A stretch of 8,395 nucleotides of DNA from Alphaproteobacteria bacterium (lineage in GTDB: Bacteria; Pseudomonadota; Alphaproteobacteria; Rickettsiales; JAFLCR01), in contig JAFLCR010000097.1 of the NCBI GenBank assembly GCA_017302755.1, forward strand, positions 1 through 8,395. Reading direction: 5' to 3'. A program made the position numbers and the translations under genes. Under the pieces are notes generated by a model. It worked only from the letters and a program-made list of their open reading frames with translations. It searched no databases and was not told the DNA's origin. Each line of letters begins with the position of its first letter. Positions within the stretch are counted from its first letter, which is position 1. Shown piece after piece: positions 1-6,511 of the stretch.

Positions 1-2136
1 CTTGCAGCTTCGGATTTTGTGCCGCCATGCCAAGCAGTTGATTGCGGGCCTGCATCAACGCCTCGTGACCGAGCCCACCGCGATCCACCAGCTGCATATC
101 AAACCCGGAGGCGTTCCCCAGCTCACGAATCGGTGGAGGGTAGAAGGCAAACACCCTTGCGTCTTTAATTTGCTGGAATGCGCCCATGGAGCGCCCGGCC
201 AGCGTAAATACGGACTGGGTGTCGGGGTCGCGTTCATCCCATGGCTTCAGGCCGATAAATCCTAGCGCCACGTTCTGCGCTCTTCCGGCAAAGCTGAAGC
301 CGGTGACAGTGAATAAATGTTCAACCGTTTCCTGCTCCTTTTCCAGAAAGTAATCCTCCACCTTTTTGACGCTTTCCATCGTGCGTTCCAGGGTGGAGCC
401 TTCCGGCGCGGTGGCCATTAAATACATCGTTCCCTGATCCTCGTTGGGAAGAAACGAGCCGGGAAGCGAACTGAACAGAAACACCAGGCCACCAATGAGA
501 ATACCGTATATCACCAGAAAGCGTTTGGCGCGGTGAAGCATATAGCCTGCGCCGCCGGTAAACATATCGCGGCTTTTATTGAAATTACGGTTAAACCATC
601 CGAAGAATCCGGTGGTGGCTTCGCCATGCCCTTTTTTCACCGGTTTAAGAAAGCTGGCGCATAAGGTGGGAGACAAAATAAGCGCCACCAACACGGAAAG
701 CCCCATTGCCGAGACAATGGTCAGTGAAAACTGGCGGTAAATGGCGCCGGCGGAACCGCTGAAAAACGCCATCGGCACGAACACGGCGGACAGCACCAGC
801 GCAATTCCTATGAGGGCACCGGTGATCTGATCCATCGATTTACGGGTGGCTTCCTTAGGAGGAAGCCCTTCCTCACTCATAATGCGTTCCACGTTTTCCA
901 CCACCACGATGGCATCATCCACCAGCAACCCGATGGCCAGCACCATGGCGAACATGGTCAGCACATTGATGGAAAAGCCAAAGGCGGCCAACACGCCGAA
1001 TGTACCCAGAAGCACTATCGGCACGGCGATAGTGGGGATAAGCGTGGCGCGGAAATTCTGCAAAAAGAGATACATGACCACGAACACCAGCACGACCGCC
1101 TCGATCAGCGTTTTGATGACTTCCTCGATGGAGAGTTTTACAAATGGCGTGGTGTCATAAGGATAAACGACTTTGACATTGGCGGGCAGGAATTCCTGCA
1201 GGGCGGAAATCCGTTCCTTGACGGCATTTGCGGTATCCAGCGCATTCGCGCCCGTTGCCAGGCTCACCGCAACCCCCGAAGCGGGTTTTCGCTTATAGCG
1301 AACGATGCGGCCATAGCCTTGCGAGCCAAGCTCTACCCGCGCCACGTCACGCAGGCGCACCTGCGAGCCGTCCGTGTTGACGCGCAGGATAATCTTTTCA
1401 AAATCCTCGACTGTCTGCAGGCGCGATTGGGCGCTGATCGTGGCGTTGATTTGCTGACCTTTCAGCGCCGGAAGCCCGCCGATCTGCCCGGCGGAGACAT
1501 CGGTATTCTGCGCCTGAATCGCGCCGCGTACATCCATCACGGTCAGATTATAGCTGAACAGTTTATGCGGGTTGAGCCAGATACGCATGGAGTGCGGCTC
1601 GCCGAACACCGTGACATTACCCACCCCATTGACGCGCGCAATCGCGTCTTTCACCGTGGAGTTCAGCATATCGCCAGCTCCTGCTCGGAGAGTGAGCCGT
1701 CTTCGGAATAAAAACCGGCCACCAGCAGAAAGCTGCTATTGGCCTTGGTCACGGTTACACCTTGTTGTTGCACTTCCTGCGGCAATAACGGCAGCGCGGA
1801 CTGCAATTTATTTTGCACCTGCACCTGCGCGATGTCCGGATCGGCTTCCGGCTCAAAGGTAACCGTAATCGTGGCCGAGCCGGAGGAGTCGCTGGTGGAG
1901 GAGAAATAGCGCATGTAGTCGATGCCGGTCAGGCTTTGTTCGATCACCTGCGTGACGCTGTTTTCCAGCGTTTCCGCCGAAGCGCCGGGATAGACGGCGT
2001 TAATGGAGACCGATGGCGGGGCGATATTGGGATACTGCTCAATCGGCAGACGCAGAATGGAAAGCGCCCCGGCCAGCATGATGATGATGGCAATCACCCA
2101 TGCGAAGACCGGCCTGTCGATGAAAAATCGTGACAT
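1..2136 (-). pseudogene. acrB: RND multidrug efflux pump, inner-membrane permease (AcrB/MexB type), frameshifted and cut by the window edge
   Basis: This is the inner-membrane proton/drug antiporter of a tripartite RND pump (HAE1 family), partner of the adjacent membrane fusion protein. The start is ATG at 2136, preceded by GGAG seven bases upstream inside the end of acrA. The first 154 codons match AcrB from the N terminus (MSRFFIDRPVFAWVIAIIIM). That frame then hits TGA at 1665-1663. One base is missing around 1674-1675: restoring a G gives the family sequence ELGDML. The next frame is open from there to the left edge. Counting that base, 712 residues are present of the roughly 1040-1050 usual. 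Asp407 and Asp408 of the TM4 proton relay (VDDAIVVVENVER) fall at 919-914 with exact AcrB numbering. The porter-domain loop GFSFAGRAQN aligns with the AcrB switch loop. The C terminus, with the relay Lys and Arg of TM10-11, is outside. As read, the protein is disrupted; a sequencing error is the main alternative. Family assignment is very secure. Confidence 0.93.
1663..1680 (-). other. Frameshift site in the RND pump gene, with overlapping stop and possible restart codon
   Basis: On the minus strand the sequence reads GAG CTG GCG ATA TGC TGA. AcrB homologues need GAG CTG GGC GAT ATG CTG, so one G is missing from what would be a GGG run. The stop TGA (1665-1663) overlaps an ATG (1669-1667) that is in the correct downstream frame. 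A GGAG lies eight bases before that ATG. Whether ribosomes restart there is inference. Confidence 0.88.
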
Positions 2137-2138
2137 GC

Positions 2139-3302
2139 CTATTCTCCGCTATCCGGTTCAGATGGTGCCGGAGCCTTGGCTTCCGCAAATACCGGCGTGA
2201 CCTTCACCCCCGGTTTTAAGCCGATCAATCCCTCGGTGATGATGACATCGCCTTCCTTCACGCCGCCCGTCACAATCCAGTTGCCATCCAACGCGCCGCC
2301 GGTGGAAATGGTTGCGGGTTGCACGGCGCCTGTCTCATCCAGCTTCCATACGCTCAAATTCCCATCGGGCTGACGGGCGGCGGCATGTTGCGGCACCAGC
2401 AAGGCATCCGGCTGCTCCAGCGCAAGCCTAGCACGCACGAACATGCCCGGAAGCAGCAAACTATCAGGGTTGGGAAATAAGGCTCTCAGCTGCACCGAAC
2501 CGGTCGTCTGTTCTACGGTCACTTCGTGAAACTGGAGTTTCCCCTTATGGGGATAGGCTTGCCCGCTTTCGCCAAGGAATAAGGTGACCGGGATATTTTC
2601 GTAATCCCTCGCGCTGGCACGCAGCCGCATGAGATCATCACTGGATTGCGTCATATCCACATAGATGGGATCAAGCGAGGTAATGGTAGCGAGGGCAGTG
2701 GTCTGACCGGCAGTTACCAGCGCTCCCTTGGTGACGGTTGATTTGCCGATCGTGCCTGCAATCGGAGCATAGACCTTCGTATAATCCAGATTGATTTTTG
2801 CCTGCGCGACCGCTGCCTTGGCAATGGCGATATCGGCATTGGCCTGCGCGAGGCTGGCCTGAATATCTTCATATTCCTGTTTGCTGACCGCATCGATTTT
2901 TACCAGCTCTTCATAGCGCCGGTTACGCGCCTTGATGGATTTAACGTTGGCTTCGGCTTTCTGCACATCGGCTTTGGCGCTGTCATACGCCGCCTGATAG
3001 GGCGCAGGGTCGATCTGATAAAGCTGCTGGCCTTCCTTTACCGCGCCGCCCTCCTTAAACAGCCGCTCGGTGATGATACCGCTCACCTGCGGACGTATTT
3101 CCGCGACTTTATAGGCGGTCGTGCGGCCCGGCAGTTCTTCATAGGTAGTGATAGATCGCTCGGAAAGCCGGATAGCCTGCAAAGGACGCGCCTGCTGTGC
3201 GCCGCCTTGAGCCGCCTGCTGATTCTCACCGCCGCCGAACAGCCAATAGCCCGCCGCGGCCAACGCCACCACCACCAGCAAAATCGACAGTTTCTTTTTC
3301 AT
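2139..3302 (-). CDS. acrA: RND efflux periplasmic adaptor (membrane fusion protein, AcrA/MexA type)
   Basis: This 387-residue protein should link the RND pump to a TolC-type outer-membrane channel across the periplasm. Residues 5-22 form a hydrophobic N-terminal anchor followed by a Gly/Gln-rich linker. Unlike E. coli AcrA, the anchor has no lipobox Cys, so it is probably a membrane-anchored rather than a lipidated adaptor. Residues about 64-100 and 173-205 form the split lipoyl domain (RPQVSGIITERLFKEGGAV and VYAPIAGTIGKSTVTKGALV). Residues about 101-172 are the Ala-rich alpha-helical hairpin. Its tip carries the channel-contact RLS pattern: Arg129, Leu133 and Ser140 in RYEELVKIDAVSKQEYE, with the same spacing as in AcrA. 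Beta-barrel and membrane-proximal domains follow (LLPGMFVRARL near 285). The ATG at 3302 has AAGGGG nine bases upstream. The gene ends two bases before the pump start, so the two are probably translationally coupled. Confidence 0.96.
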   Translation of the reverse strand: MKKKLSILLVVVALAAAGYWLFGGGENQQAAQGGAQQARPLQAIRLSERSITTYEELPGRTTAYKVAEIRPQVSGIITERLFKEGGAVKEGQQLYQIDPAPYQAAYDSAKADVQKAEANVKSIKARNRRYEELVKIDAVSKQEYEDIQASLAQANADIAIAKAAVAQAKINLDYTKVYAPIAGTIGKSTVTKGALVTAGQTTALATITSLDPIYVDMTQSSDDLMRLRASARDYENIPVTLFLGESGQAYPHKGKLQFHEVTVEQTTGSVQLRALFPNPDSLLLPGMFVRARLALEQPDALLVPQHAAARQPDGNLSVWKLDETGAVQPATISTGGALDGNWIVTGGVKEGDVIITEGLIGLKPGVKVTPVFAEAKAPAPSEPDSGE

Positions 3303-3366
3303 ATTCTTCAGCCCCTTGTGGCAAATGCGCTATTTTATCGATGGACACAGCAAATTATTTCATGAT

Positions 3367-3396
3367 AACATACACGCGTGTATGTATATTCGTCAA
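3367..3396 (-). promoter_or_regulatory. Candidate sigma70-type promoter for the acrAB operon
   Basis: On the minus strand TTGACG (3396-3391) is followed after 18 bases by TATGTT (3372-3367). The -35 is close to consensus and the -10 is moderate. The whole spacer and part of the -10 are covered by the 18-bp palindrome, so a bound repressor would block RNA polymerase. The predicted transcript start would be about 60 bases before the acrA ATG. Confidence 0.5.
3368..3385. promoter_or_regulatory. 18-bp perfect palindrome, probable AcrR-type operator
   Basis: The sequence ACATACACGCGTGTATGT is its own exact reverse complement. From memory, its half-sites ACATAC and GTATGT resemble those of the E. 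coli AcrR operator, though the spacing between halves is shorter here. It lies in the divergent region next to a gene for an AcrR-like repressor and overlaps the best promoter candidate for acrA. Autoregulation plus repression of the pump operon is the expected role. The palindrome is directly seen; binding by the neighbouring regulator is inference. Confidence 0.75.
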
Positions 3397-3412
3397 GCAT
3401 TATCATCCCCAT

Positions 3413-3417
3413 AGGAG
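3413..3417 (+). promoter_or_regulatory. Ribosome binding site that fixes the acrR start
   Basis: AGGAG sits seven bases before the ATG at 3425. This supports that start over a longer in-frame extension beginning at 3197, which would run through the divergent promoter region and into acrA. Confidence 0.8.
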
Positions 3418-3424
3418 AGAAAGC

Positions 3425-4057
3425 ATGGCCCGGAAGACAAAGGAGCAGGCAGAAGCCACAAAAGAGGCTATTTTAGAGGCTGCCGCCAAAGTATTTGTCG
3501 AAGAAGGCGTCTCGAAAGCCACGTTGGAGGAAATCGCAACCGCAGCCGGGGTAACGAGAGGCGCGGTTTATTGGCATTTTAAGAATAAGAAGGATATTTT
3601 TGCCGCACTGCATGAGCAATTATTTGTCCCCTTTTCCGGGATGCTCCTGGAGGGGCTGGAGAAAAACCATCCCCACCCGCTGGAACAGCTGGAAACATTA
3701 TGCGTAAATTTATTAAAAGAACTGGAAGACAATGCGCAGAAAAAACGAGTGCTGACGATTTTTTTCCTGAAATGCGATTACTCCGGAGAAATGGCCTGCT
3801 TTCTCGAACTTCAAAAGCAGCAGAAAGCGAAAAGCATGGCGCTTTTTTCCCGCTATTTTGAACGGGCGGAGGAAAAAGGCTATCTGAGCGGCCATGCCTC
3901 TCCCCATATCCTGACCCGTGCCCTGGTTTGCTACGTGACAGGCATTGCCGTCGAATATTTGCGCAATCCGGAAATGTTTAAACTCAAGGAACAGGCGGAA
4001 TCGCTGATGCGGCTTTTCTTCACGGGGATGAGTGCCGGGGAAGTGAAGGATAAATAG
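3425..4057 (+). CDS. acrR: TetR/AcrR-family repressor of efflux genes
   Basis: This 210-residue DNA-binding repressor has the usual TetR-family length. The N-terminal DNA-binding domain covers about residues 10-57: the helix-turn-helix includes TLEEIATAAGVTRGAVYWHF, followed by KNKKDIF. It begins MARKTK, like E. coli AcrR. The C-terminal ligand-binding half retains a KCDYSGEM motif that corresponds to KCEFVGEM in AcrR, a more specific sign than the generic helix-turn-helix. It is divergent from acrAB across a palindromic operator candidate, so it probably represses the pump and itself and is released by drugs or other hydrophobic ligands. Five bases downstream lies an MFS exporter gene, probably co-transcribed with it. 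Family assignment is secure; the target genes are inferred from position. Confidence 0.93.
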   Translation: MARKTKEQAEATKEAILEAAAKVFVEEGVSKATLEEIATAAGVTRGAVYWHFKNKKDIFAALHEQLFVPFSGMLLEGLEKNHPHPLEQLETLCVNLLKELEDNAQKKRVLTIFFLKCDYSGEMACFLELQKQQKAKSMALFSRYFERAEEKGYLSGHASPHILTRALVCYVTGIAVEYLRNPEMFKLKEQAESLMRLFFTGMSAGEVKDK

Positions 4058-4062
4058 CGCCT

Positions 4063-5253
4063 ATGTCCATTCGATTTACGGAATTTATCGCGCTGACAGC
4101 GCTGTTTATGGCGATTACGGCATTGTCGATTGATATGGTGCTGCCTGCTTTATCCGTCATTGGCAAAGAGCAGGGTCTTGCCGATATCAACCAGACGCAA
4201 TATATCATCACCGCCTTGTTTATCGGCTTTACCATCGGGCAGATAGCCTACGGCCCCATATCCGATAGTTTGGGGCGCAAACCAGCTATTTATATCGGGC
4301 TGGCGGTTTTTATCGGCGGAAGCCTGCTGTGTTTCCTGTCCACCAGTTTTCATATCATGCTTGCCGGGCGCTTCCTGCAGGGGCTTGGTGCCGCATCGCC
4401 TCGTATTATCAGCATGGCGATCATACGCGACCAGTATCACGGACGGGAGATGTCACGGGTGATGTCGTTTGTGAAGGCGGTGTTTATCTTCGTGCCGGTC
4501 GTTGCCCCCAGCATGGGGGAGGCCATGATATTTCTGGCGGGCTGGCGGTCTATTTTTATCGCGTTTATAGGCGTTGCCGCCATCGCCATCCTCTGGGCGC
4601 ACCTCCGCCTGCCGGAAACATTGAAACCCGAAGACAAGCGTCCATTTGATCTGGCCAGCATATGGCAGGGGATATGCTTGGTCATCGGAAACAAAGCCAC
4701 GATGGGATATACGATCTGCGCCGGACTCATATTCGGTGTGCTTGTGGGGTATATCAGCTCTGCCCGTCAGATTTTTCAGGATTATTTTCACACCGGCAGC
4801 CATTTCGTCATTTATTTCGCCGTATCCGCCCTTTCTATCGGCGCGGCGGCTGTGGTGAATTCCATGATCGTCATGCGTATTGGCATGCACCGCATTTGCC
4901 ATTACTCCATACTGGCCATCATGCTGGCTTCCGCCGTCTTCCTCTGTGTGGTGACGCTGAATCCCTATCACACGGCGTTATGGGAGTTTATGATCTATGC
5001 GCCAATCCTGTTTTTCTGTATCGGATTGCTGTTTGGCAATTTAAATGCATTGGCCATGGAGCCGATGGGTCATATCGCCGGTATCGCCGCCGCCGTGGTC
5101 GGCACGTTTTCATCGGCCATTTCCGTAGCGATCGGCACTGCCATCGGGCAGGCCTATAACAATACGCTGGTACCGTTAATTGCCGGGTTTTTTCTGCTAT
5201 CTGTCCTGGTGTTTGTATTGCAGTGGCGTCTCGCGCGGATACGCATTGAATAA
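4063..5253 (+). CDS. MFS drug-efflux transporter, Bcr/CflA type (DHA1, 12 TM)
   Basis: This 396-residue polytopic inner-membrane protein, hydrophobic almost throughout and of the length expected for 12 membrane helices, is probably a proton-driven drug exporter. The TM1 acidic motif ALSIDMVLPAL carries Asp24. The cytoplasmic loop 2-3 motif A is GPISDSLGRKP at residues 64-74. Motif B in TM4 has Arg103 in RFLQGLGAAS and is followed by AIIRDQY, typical of Bcr/CflA proteins. The TM5 motif C equivalent is degenerate: VPVVAPSMGEA, lacking the usual GG. The ATG lies five bases after the acrR stop, and AAGGA inside the end of acrR, about 12 bases upstream, may serve as a rather distant ribosome binding site, which suggests coupling to acrR. 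The substrate cannot be read from sequence. The gene ends 10 bp from the oppositely oriented endolysin gene, with no clear terminator between them. Confidence 0.9.
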   Translation: MSIRFTEFIALTALFMAITALSIDMVLPALSVIGKEQGLADINQTQYIITALFIGFTIGQIAYGPISDSLGRKPAIYIGLAVFIGGSLLCFLSTSFHIMLAGRFLQGLGAASPRIISMAIIRDQYHGREMSRVMSFVKAVFIFVPVVAPSMGEAMIFLAGWRSIFIAFIGVAAIAILWAHLRLPETLKPEDKRPFDLASIWQGICLVIGNKATMGYTICAGLIFGVLVGYISSARQIFQDYFHTGSHFVIYFAVSALSIGAAAVVNSMIVMRIGMHRICHYSILAIMLASAVFLCVVTLNPYHTALWEFMIYAPILFFCIGLLFGNLNALAMEPMGHIAGIAAAVVGTFSSAISVAIGTAIGQAYNNTLVPLIAGFFLLSVLVFVLQWRLARIRIE

Positions 5254-5263
5254 CCATCAAGAT
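5254..5263. other. Junction between the efflux block and the phage-like block
   Basis: Only 10 bases separate the stop codon of the MFS gene (plus strand) from that of the endolysin gene (minus strand). No terminator hairpin, direct repeat or tRNA end is evident here. Gene content changes completely across this point, so it is close to one end of the element, if the element ends with its lysis genes. Confidence 0.5.
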
Positions 5264-5698
5264 TTAAGACTGATAAAGGGCTGCCTCGGCTTCGCGGCGG
5301 CGGATCAGCCCCTTTAACTTCCGGCCACCGGCCCACACCCAGCGCATGAATTCTGCCGGTACTTCCTCGTGATCTTCACGATTGACCTTGCGGCGGAGCG
5401 TGGAACGCTGAAGCGCACCGGAACCGAGATTGAAGGTGAAGGACACCAGCGCACCGAATTGCCCATCACGCAGCGGCACAGAGATGAGGCGTAACACCGC
5501 ACGTTCCGCCACTTGCACATCCTCACGAAGTAAATCCTCTGCCTCTACTTTTGAGACGCCACATGAGAAATTTTCACTTGGCTTTACCACATGACCATAC
5601 CCTATGGTTGGGTAACCTGCGGGGCATATATAGACGGTTTCAGAAAACCCCTCGAACCGCTTGATAAGGTCAAGCCCCTCTTGTGTAATGCGCCTCAT
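5264..5698 (-). CDS. Phage endolysin, GH24 (T4/P21-type) lysozyme
   Basis: This 144-residue protein should hydrolyse the glycan of peptidoglycan at the end of phage or GTA development. The GH24 active-site region is clear: FEGFSETVYICPAG followed by YPTIGYGH. Aligned with T4 lysozyme Glu11-Asp20-Thr26, the residues are Glu16, Cys25 and Thr31 with identical spacing, so Cys replaces the catalytic Asp. From memory this Cys form is common in phage relatives, and a D20C T4 lysozyme is active, so I do not take it as a defect. A later segment, SFTFNLGSGALQRSTLRRKV, is the usual family substrate-cleft region. No signal peptide or SAR helix is seen, so export should depend on the holin. The ATG at 5698 has GAGGTGG just upstream and overlaps the holin stop as ATGA. 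A longer in-frame reading from about 5794 would run through the holin gene and is rejected. Confidence 0.93.
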   Translation of the reverse strand: MRRITQEGLDLIKRFEGFSETVYICPAGYPTIGYGHVVKPSENFSCGVSKVEAEDLLREDVQVAERAVLRLISVPLRDGQFGALVSFTFNLGSGALQRSTLRRKVNREDHEEVPAEFMRWVWAGGRKLKGLIRRREAEAALYQS

Positions 5699-6120
5699 TT
5701 TCCACCTCGCATCTTGCTCATGGCACGCTGGCCGAAATAGAAGCTGATGATGCCTGCGAATATGGCCTGATCTTCTTCCGTCCAGAGCAACCACGGCAGA
5801 TCAGCGGAAAACTGCATCGCCTTCACTACGGCGTAGAGCAGGAAAAACGCATAGGCGATCACCGGACGCACCGTGCCGTTGAGCGCATCCACCCAGCGGA
5901 TGCCGGTATTATAGGTGCGGTAAAGGGCGCGGCTTTCGGCAATGTCTGCCTGCGTCTGGATTTCTTCCAGCCGGTTGGCGTGGCCTTGCGCCTGCTGTTG
6001 CATTTGCAATTCGAGGATTTTAAGCTCGTGCTTGCGATCCTGCGCATCACGGAACAGCTTCAGGAAATCGGGAAAGGCCGCTGACAGAAAGCCCAGCAAA
6101 GAACCAAGTAAAGTAATCAT
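5695..6120 (-). CDS. Holin, 3TM GTA-type
   Basis: This 141-residue protein should form the membrane lesion that lets the endolysin reach the cell wall. A first hydrophobic stretch covers residues 1-23. A charged, Gln-rich, coiled-coil-like region runs about 27-65. RWVDALNGTVRPVIAYAFF leads into a second helix at about 86-103, and a third covers about 119-131 (IFAGIISFYFG), followed by a basic tail (QRAMSKMRGGK). The WVDALN...RPVIA signature and overall layout match the 3TM holin family described from gene transfer agents (Pfam GTA_holin_3TM, recognised from memory). The ATG at 6120 overlaps the upstream stop as ATGA, with GGGAGG just before it. The stop overlaps the endolysin start in the same way, so the three lysis genes are translationally linked. 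Confidence 0.85.
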   Translation of the reverse strand: MITLLGSLLGFLSAAFPDFLKLFRDAQDRKHELKILELQMQQQAQGHANRLEEIQTQADIAESRALYRTYNTGIRWVDALNGTVRPVIAYAFFLLYAVVKAMQFSADLPWLLWTEEDQAIFAGIISFYFGQRAMSKMRGGK

Positions 6121-6305
6121 GACACCCTCCCGCTAAATAGAACGAAAAGCTGGAAGAGCATTCCTCCAAGCGCCATAATCAGGGTAGAAAGCATCCACCA
6201 CATGACACGCTCGATGCGATCCAGCCTGTCTTCGAGCGCCTTGTAACGCTCCGCACATACGGCGACATGCACATTCAAATGTTCTGCTTCTTGGTTTTCG
6301 GTCAT
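6117..6305 (-). CDS. Small XhlA-like lysis-cassette membrane protein
   Basis: This 62-residue protein has a charged amphipathic N-terminal half (ERYKALEDRLDRIERV, residues 19-34) followed by one membrane helix at about 36-58 and a short basic tail. That layout is typical of haemolysin XhlA-like proteins and of accessory holins found beside endolysin genes. At this size the family call rests on architecture and position, not on motif identity. The ATG at 6305 is preceded by GGAG six bases upstream. The gene is first in the lysis cassette and ends in an ATGA overlap with the holin. It might equally be a holin antagonist or a second holin. Confidence 0.7.
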   Translation of the reverse strand: MTENQEAEHLNVHVAVCAERYKALEDRLDRIERVMWWMLSTLIMALGGMLFQLFVLFSGRVS

Positions 6306-6328
6306 AAGTTACTCCATAATTTTGGGTA

Positions 6329-6354
6329 TAAAAAAACCGCCTCAGAGGGCGGTT
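6329..6354 (-). terminator. Rho-independent terminator between tail genes and lysis cassette
   Basis: On the minus strand a seven-base GC-rich stem, AACCGCC paired with GGCGGTT, encloses a six-base loop and is followed by seven consecutive T. It faces transcription coming from the tail genes and lies only about 25 bases before the first lysis gene. The lysis genes must therefore be reached by readthrough or antitermination, or be driven by a promoter close to the hairpin that I cannot identify. Confidence 0.85.
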
Positions 6355-6418
6355 GCTACTGCTACACCTGCTACGATTGCTACATCTGCCGGTGCGCTAC
6401 ACTTGCTACGGTTGCTAC
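6354..6418 (-). repeat. Cluster of seven GTAGC repeats, mostly with 9-bp periodicity
   Basis: Read on the plus strand, TGCTAC (CGCTAC once) starts at 6354, 6360, 6369, 6378, 6395, 6404 and 6413. Two sets of three are each spaced by nine bases and offset by 35; one extra copy touches the terminator stem. On the minus strand the unit is GTAGCA plus three variable bases. The 9-bp step equals three codons, but in-frame TAG triplets make it a poor coding candidate. It could be a degenerate tandem repeat, a protein-binding array or part of an RNA structure. Confidence 0.7.
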
Positions 6419-6419
6419 G

Positions 6420-6506
6420 CTAAGGAGGCTCCACCGATAGGATTTTGCGGAACTCCTTGGCCAAGGGGTCGTTAAACACTCTCTGATATCCAAATGCGGT
6501 TGCCAT
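6420..6506 (-). CDS. Possible 28-residue small ORF after the DUF2793 gene
   Basis: An ATG at 6506, five bases after the DUF2793 stop, opens a short reading frame ending in TAG at 6422-6420. The peptide begins MATAFGYQRVFNDPLAKEF and ends KILSVEPP. It is hydrophilic, with no signal or membrane segment. No good Shine-Dalgarno precedes the ATG; translation would depend on coupling to the DUF2793 stop. An in-frame GTG at 6524 would lengthen it by six residues. I do not recognise a family. Its placement in an otherwise gene-free 206-bp gap is the main support. Confidence 0.35.
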   Translation of the reverse strand: MATAFGYQRVFNDPLAKEFRKILSVEPP

Positions 6507-6511
6507 AGTGA

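Larger units (their letters stand above)
3303..3424. promoter_or_regulatory. Divergent control region between acrA and acrR
   Basis: This 122-bp stretch separates the two oppositely oriented start codons and must hold both promoters. It is visibly more AT-rich than the genes around it. It contains the 18-bp palindrome and the acrA promoter candidate listed separately. A TATATT at 3385-3390 is a possible -10 for acrR, but no convincing -35 precedes it. An outer inverted pair, ATGATAA at 3362-3368 and TTATCAT at 3400-3406, is also present; it is not concentric with the palindrome. Confidence 0.75.

Noticed and set aside
2..265. Plus-strand open frame at the left edge
   Set aside because: It lies antisense to the well conserved AcrB-type reading frame, with no family resemblance.
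846..1160. Plus-strand frame rich in Ser, Thr and Met
   Set aside because: It is antisense to the TM4 and neighbouring region of the pump; its odd composition mirrors the hydrophobic codons opposite.
1663..1680. Programmed ribosomal frameshift in the pump gene
   Set aside because: A -1 shift would restore the frame, but there is no slippery heptamer at the site, and AcrB-type genes are not known to use frameshifting.
3197..3424. N-terminal extension of the TetR regulator
   Set aside because: It would overlap acrA and the divergent promoter region. The ATG at 3425 has a good ribosome binding site and the standard MARKTK start.
4150..5260. Several long frames antisense or out of frame to the MFS gene
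   Set aside because: They follow from the composition of the transporter gene, have no start signals of note, and are rich in His, Arg and Gly, as expected of shadow frames.
5699..5794. N-terminal extension of the endolysin
   Set aside because: The extra residues come from another frame of the holin gene. The ATG at 5698 has a strong ribosome binding site and an ATGA overlap.
6354..6418. CRISPR array
   Set aside because: The repeat unit is only five or six bases with three-base gaps, far too short for CRISPR repeats and spacers, and no cas gene is present.
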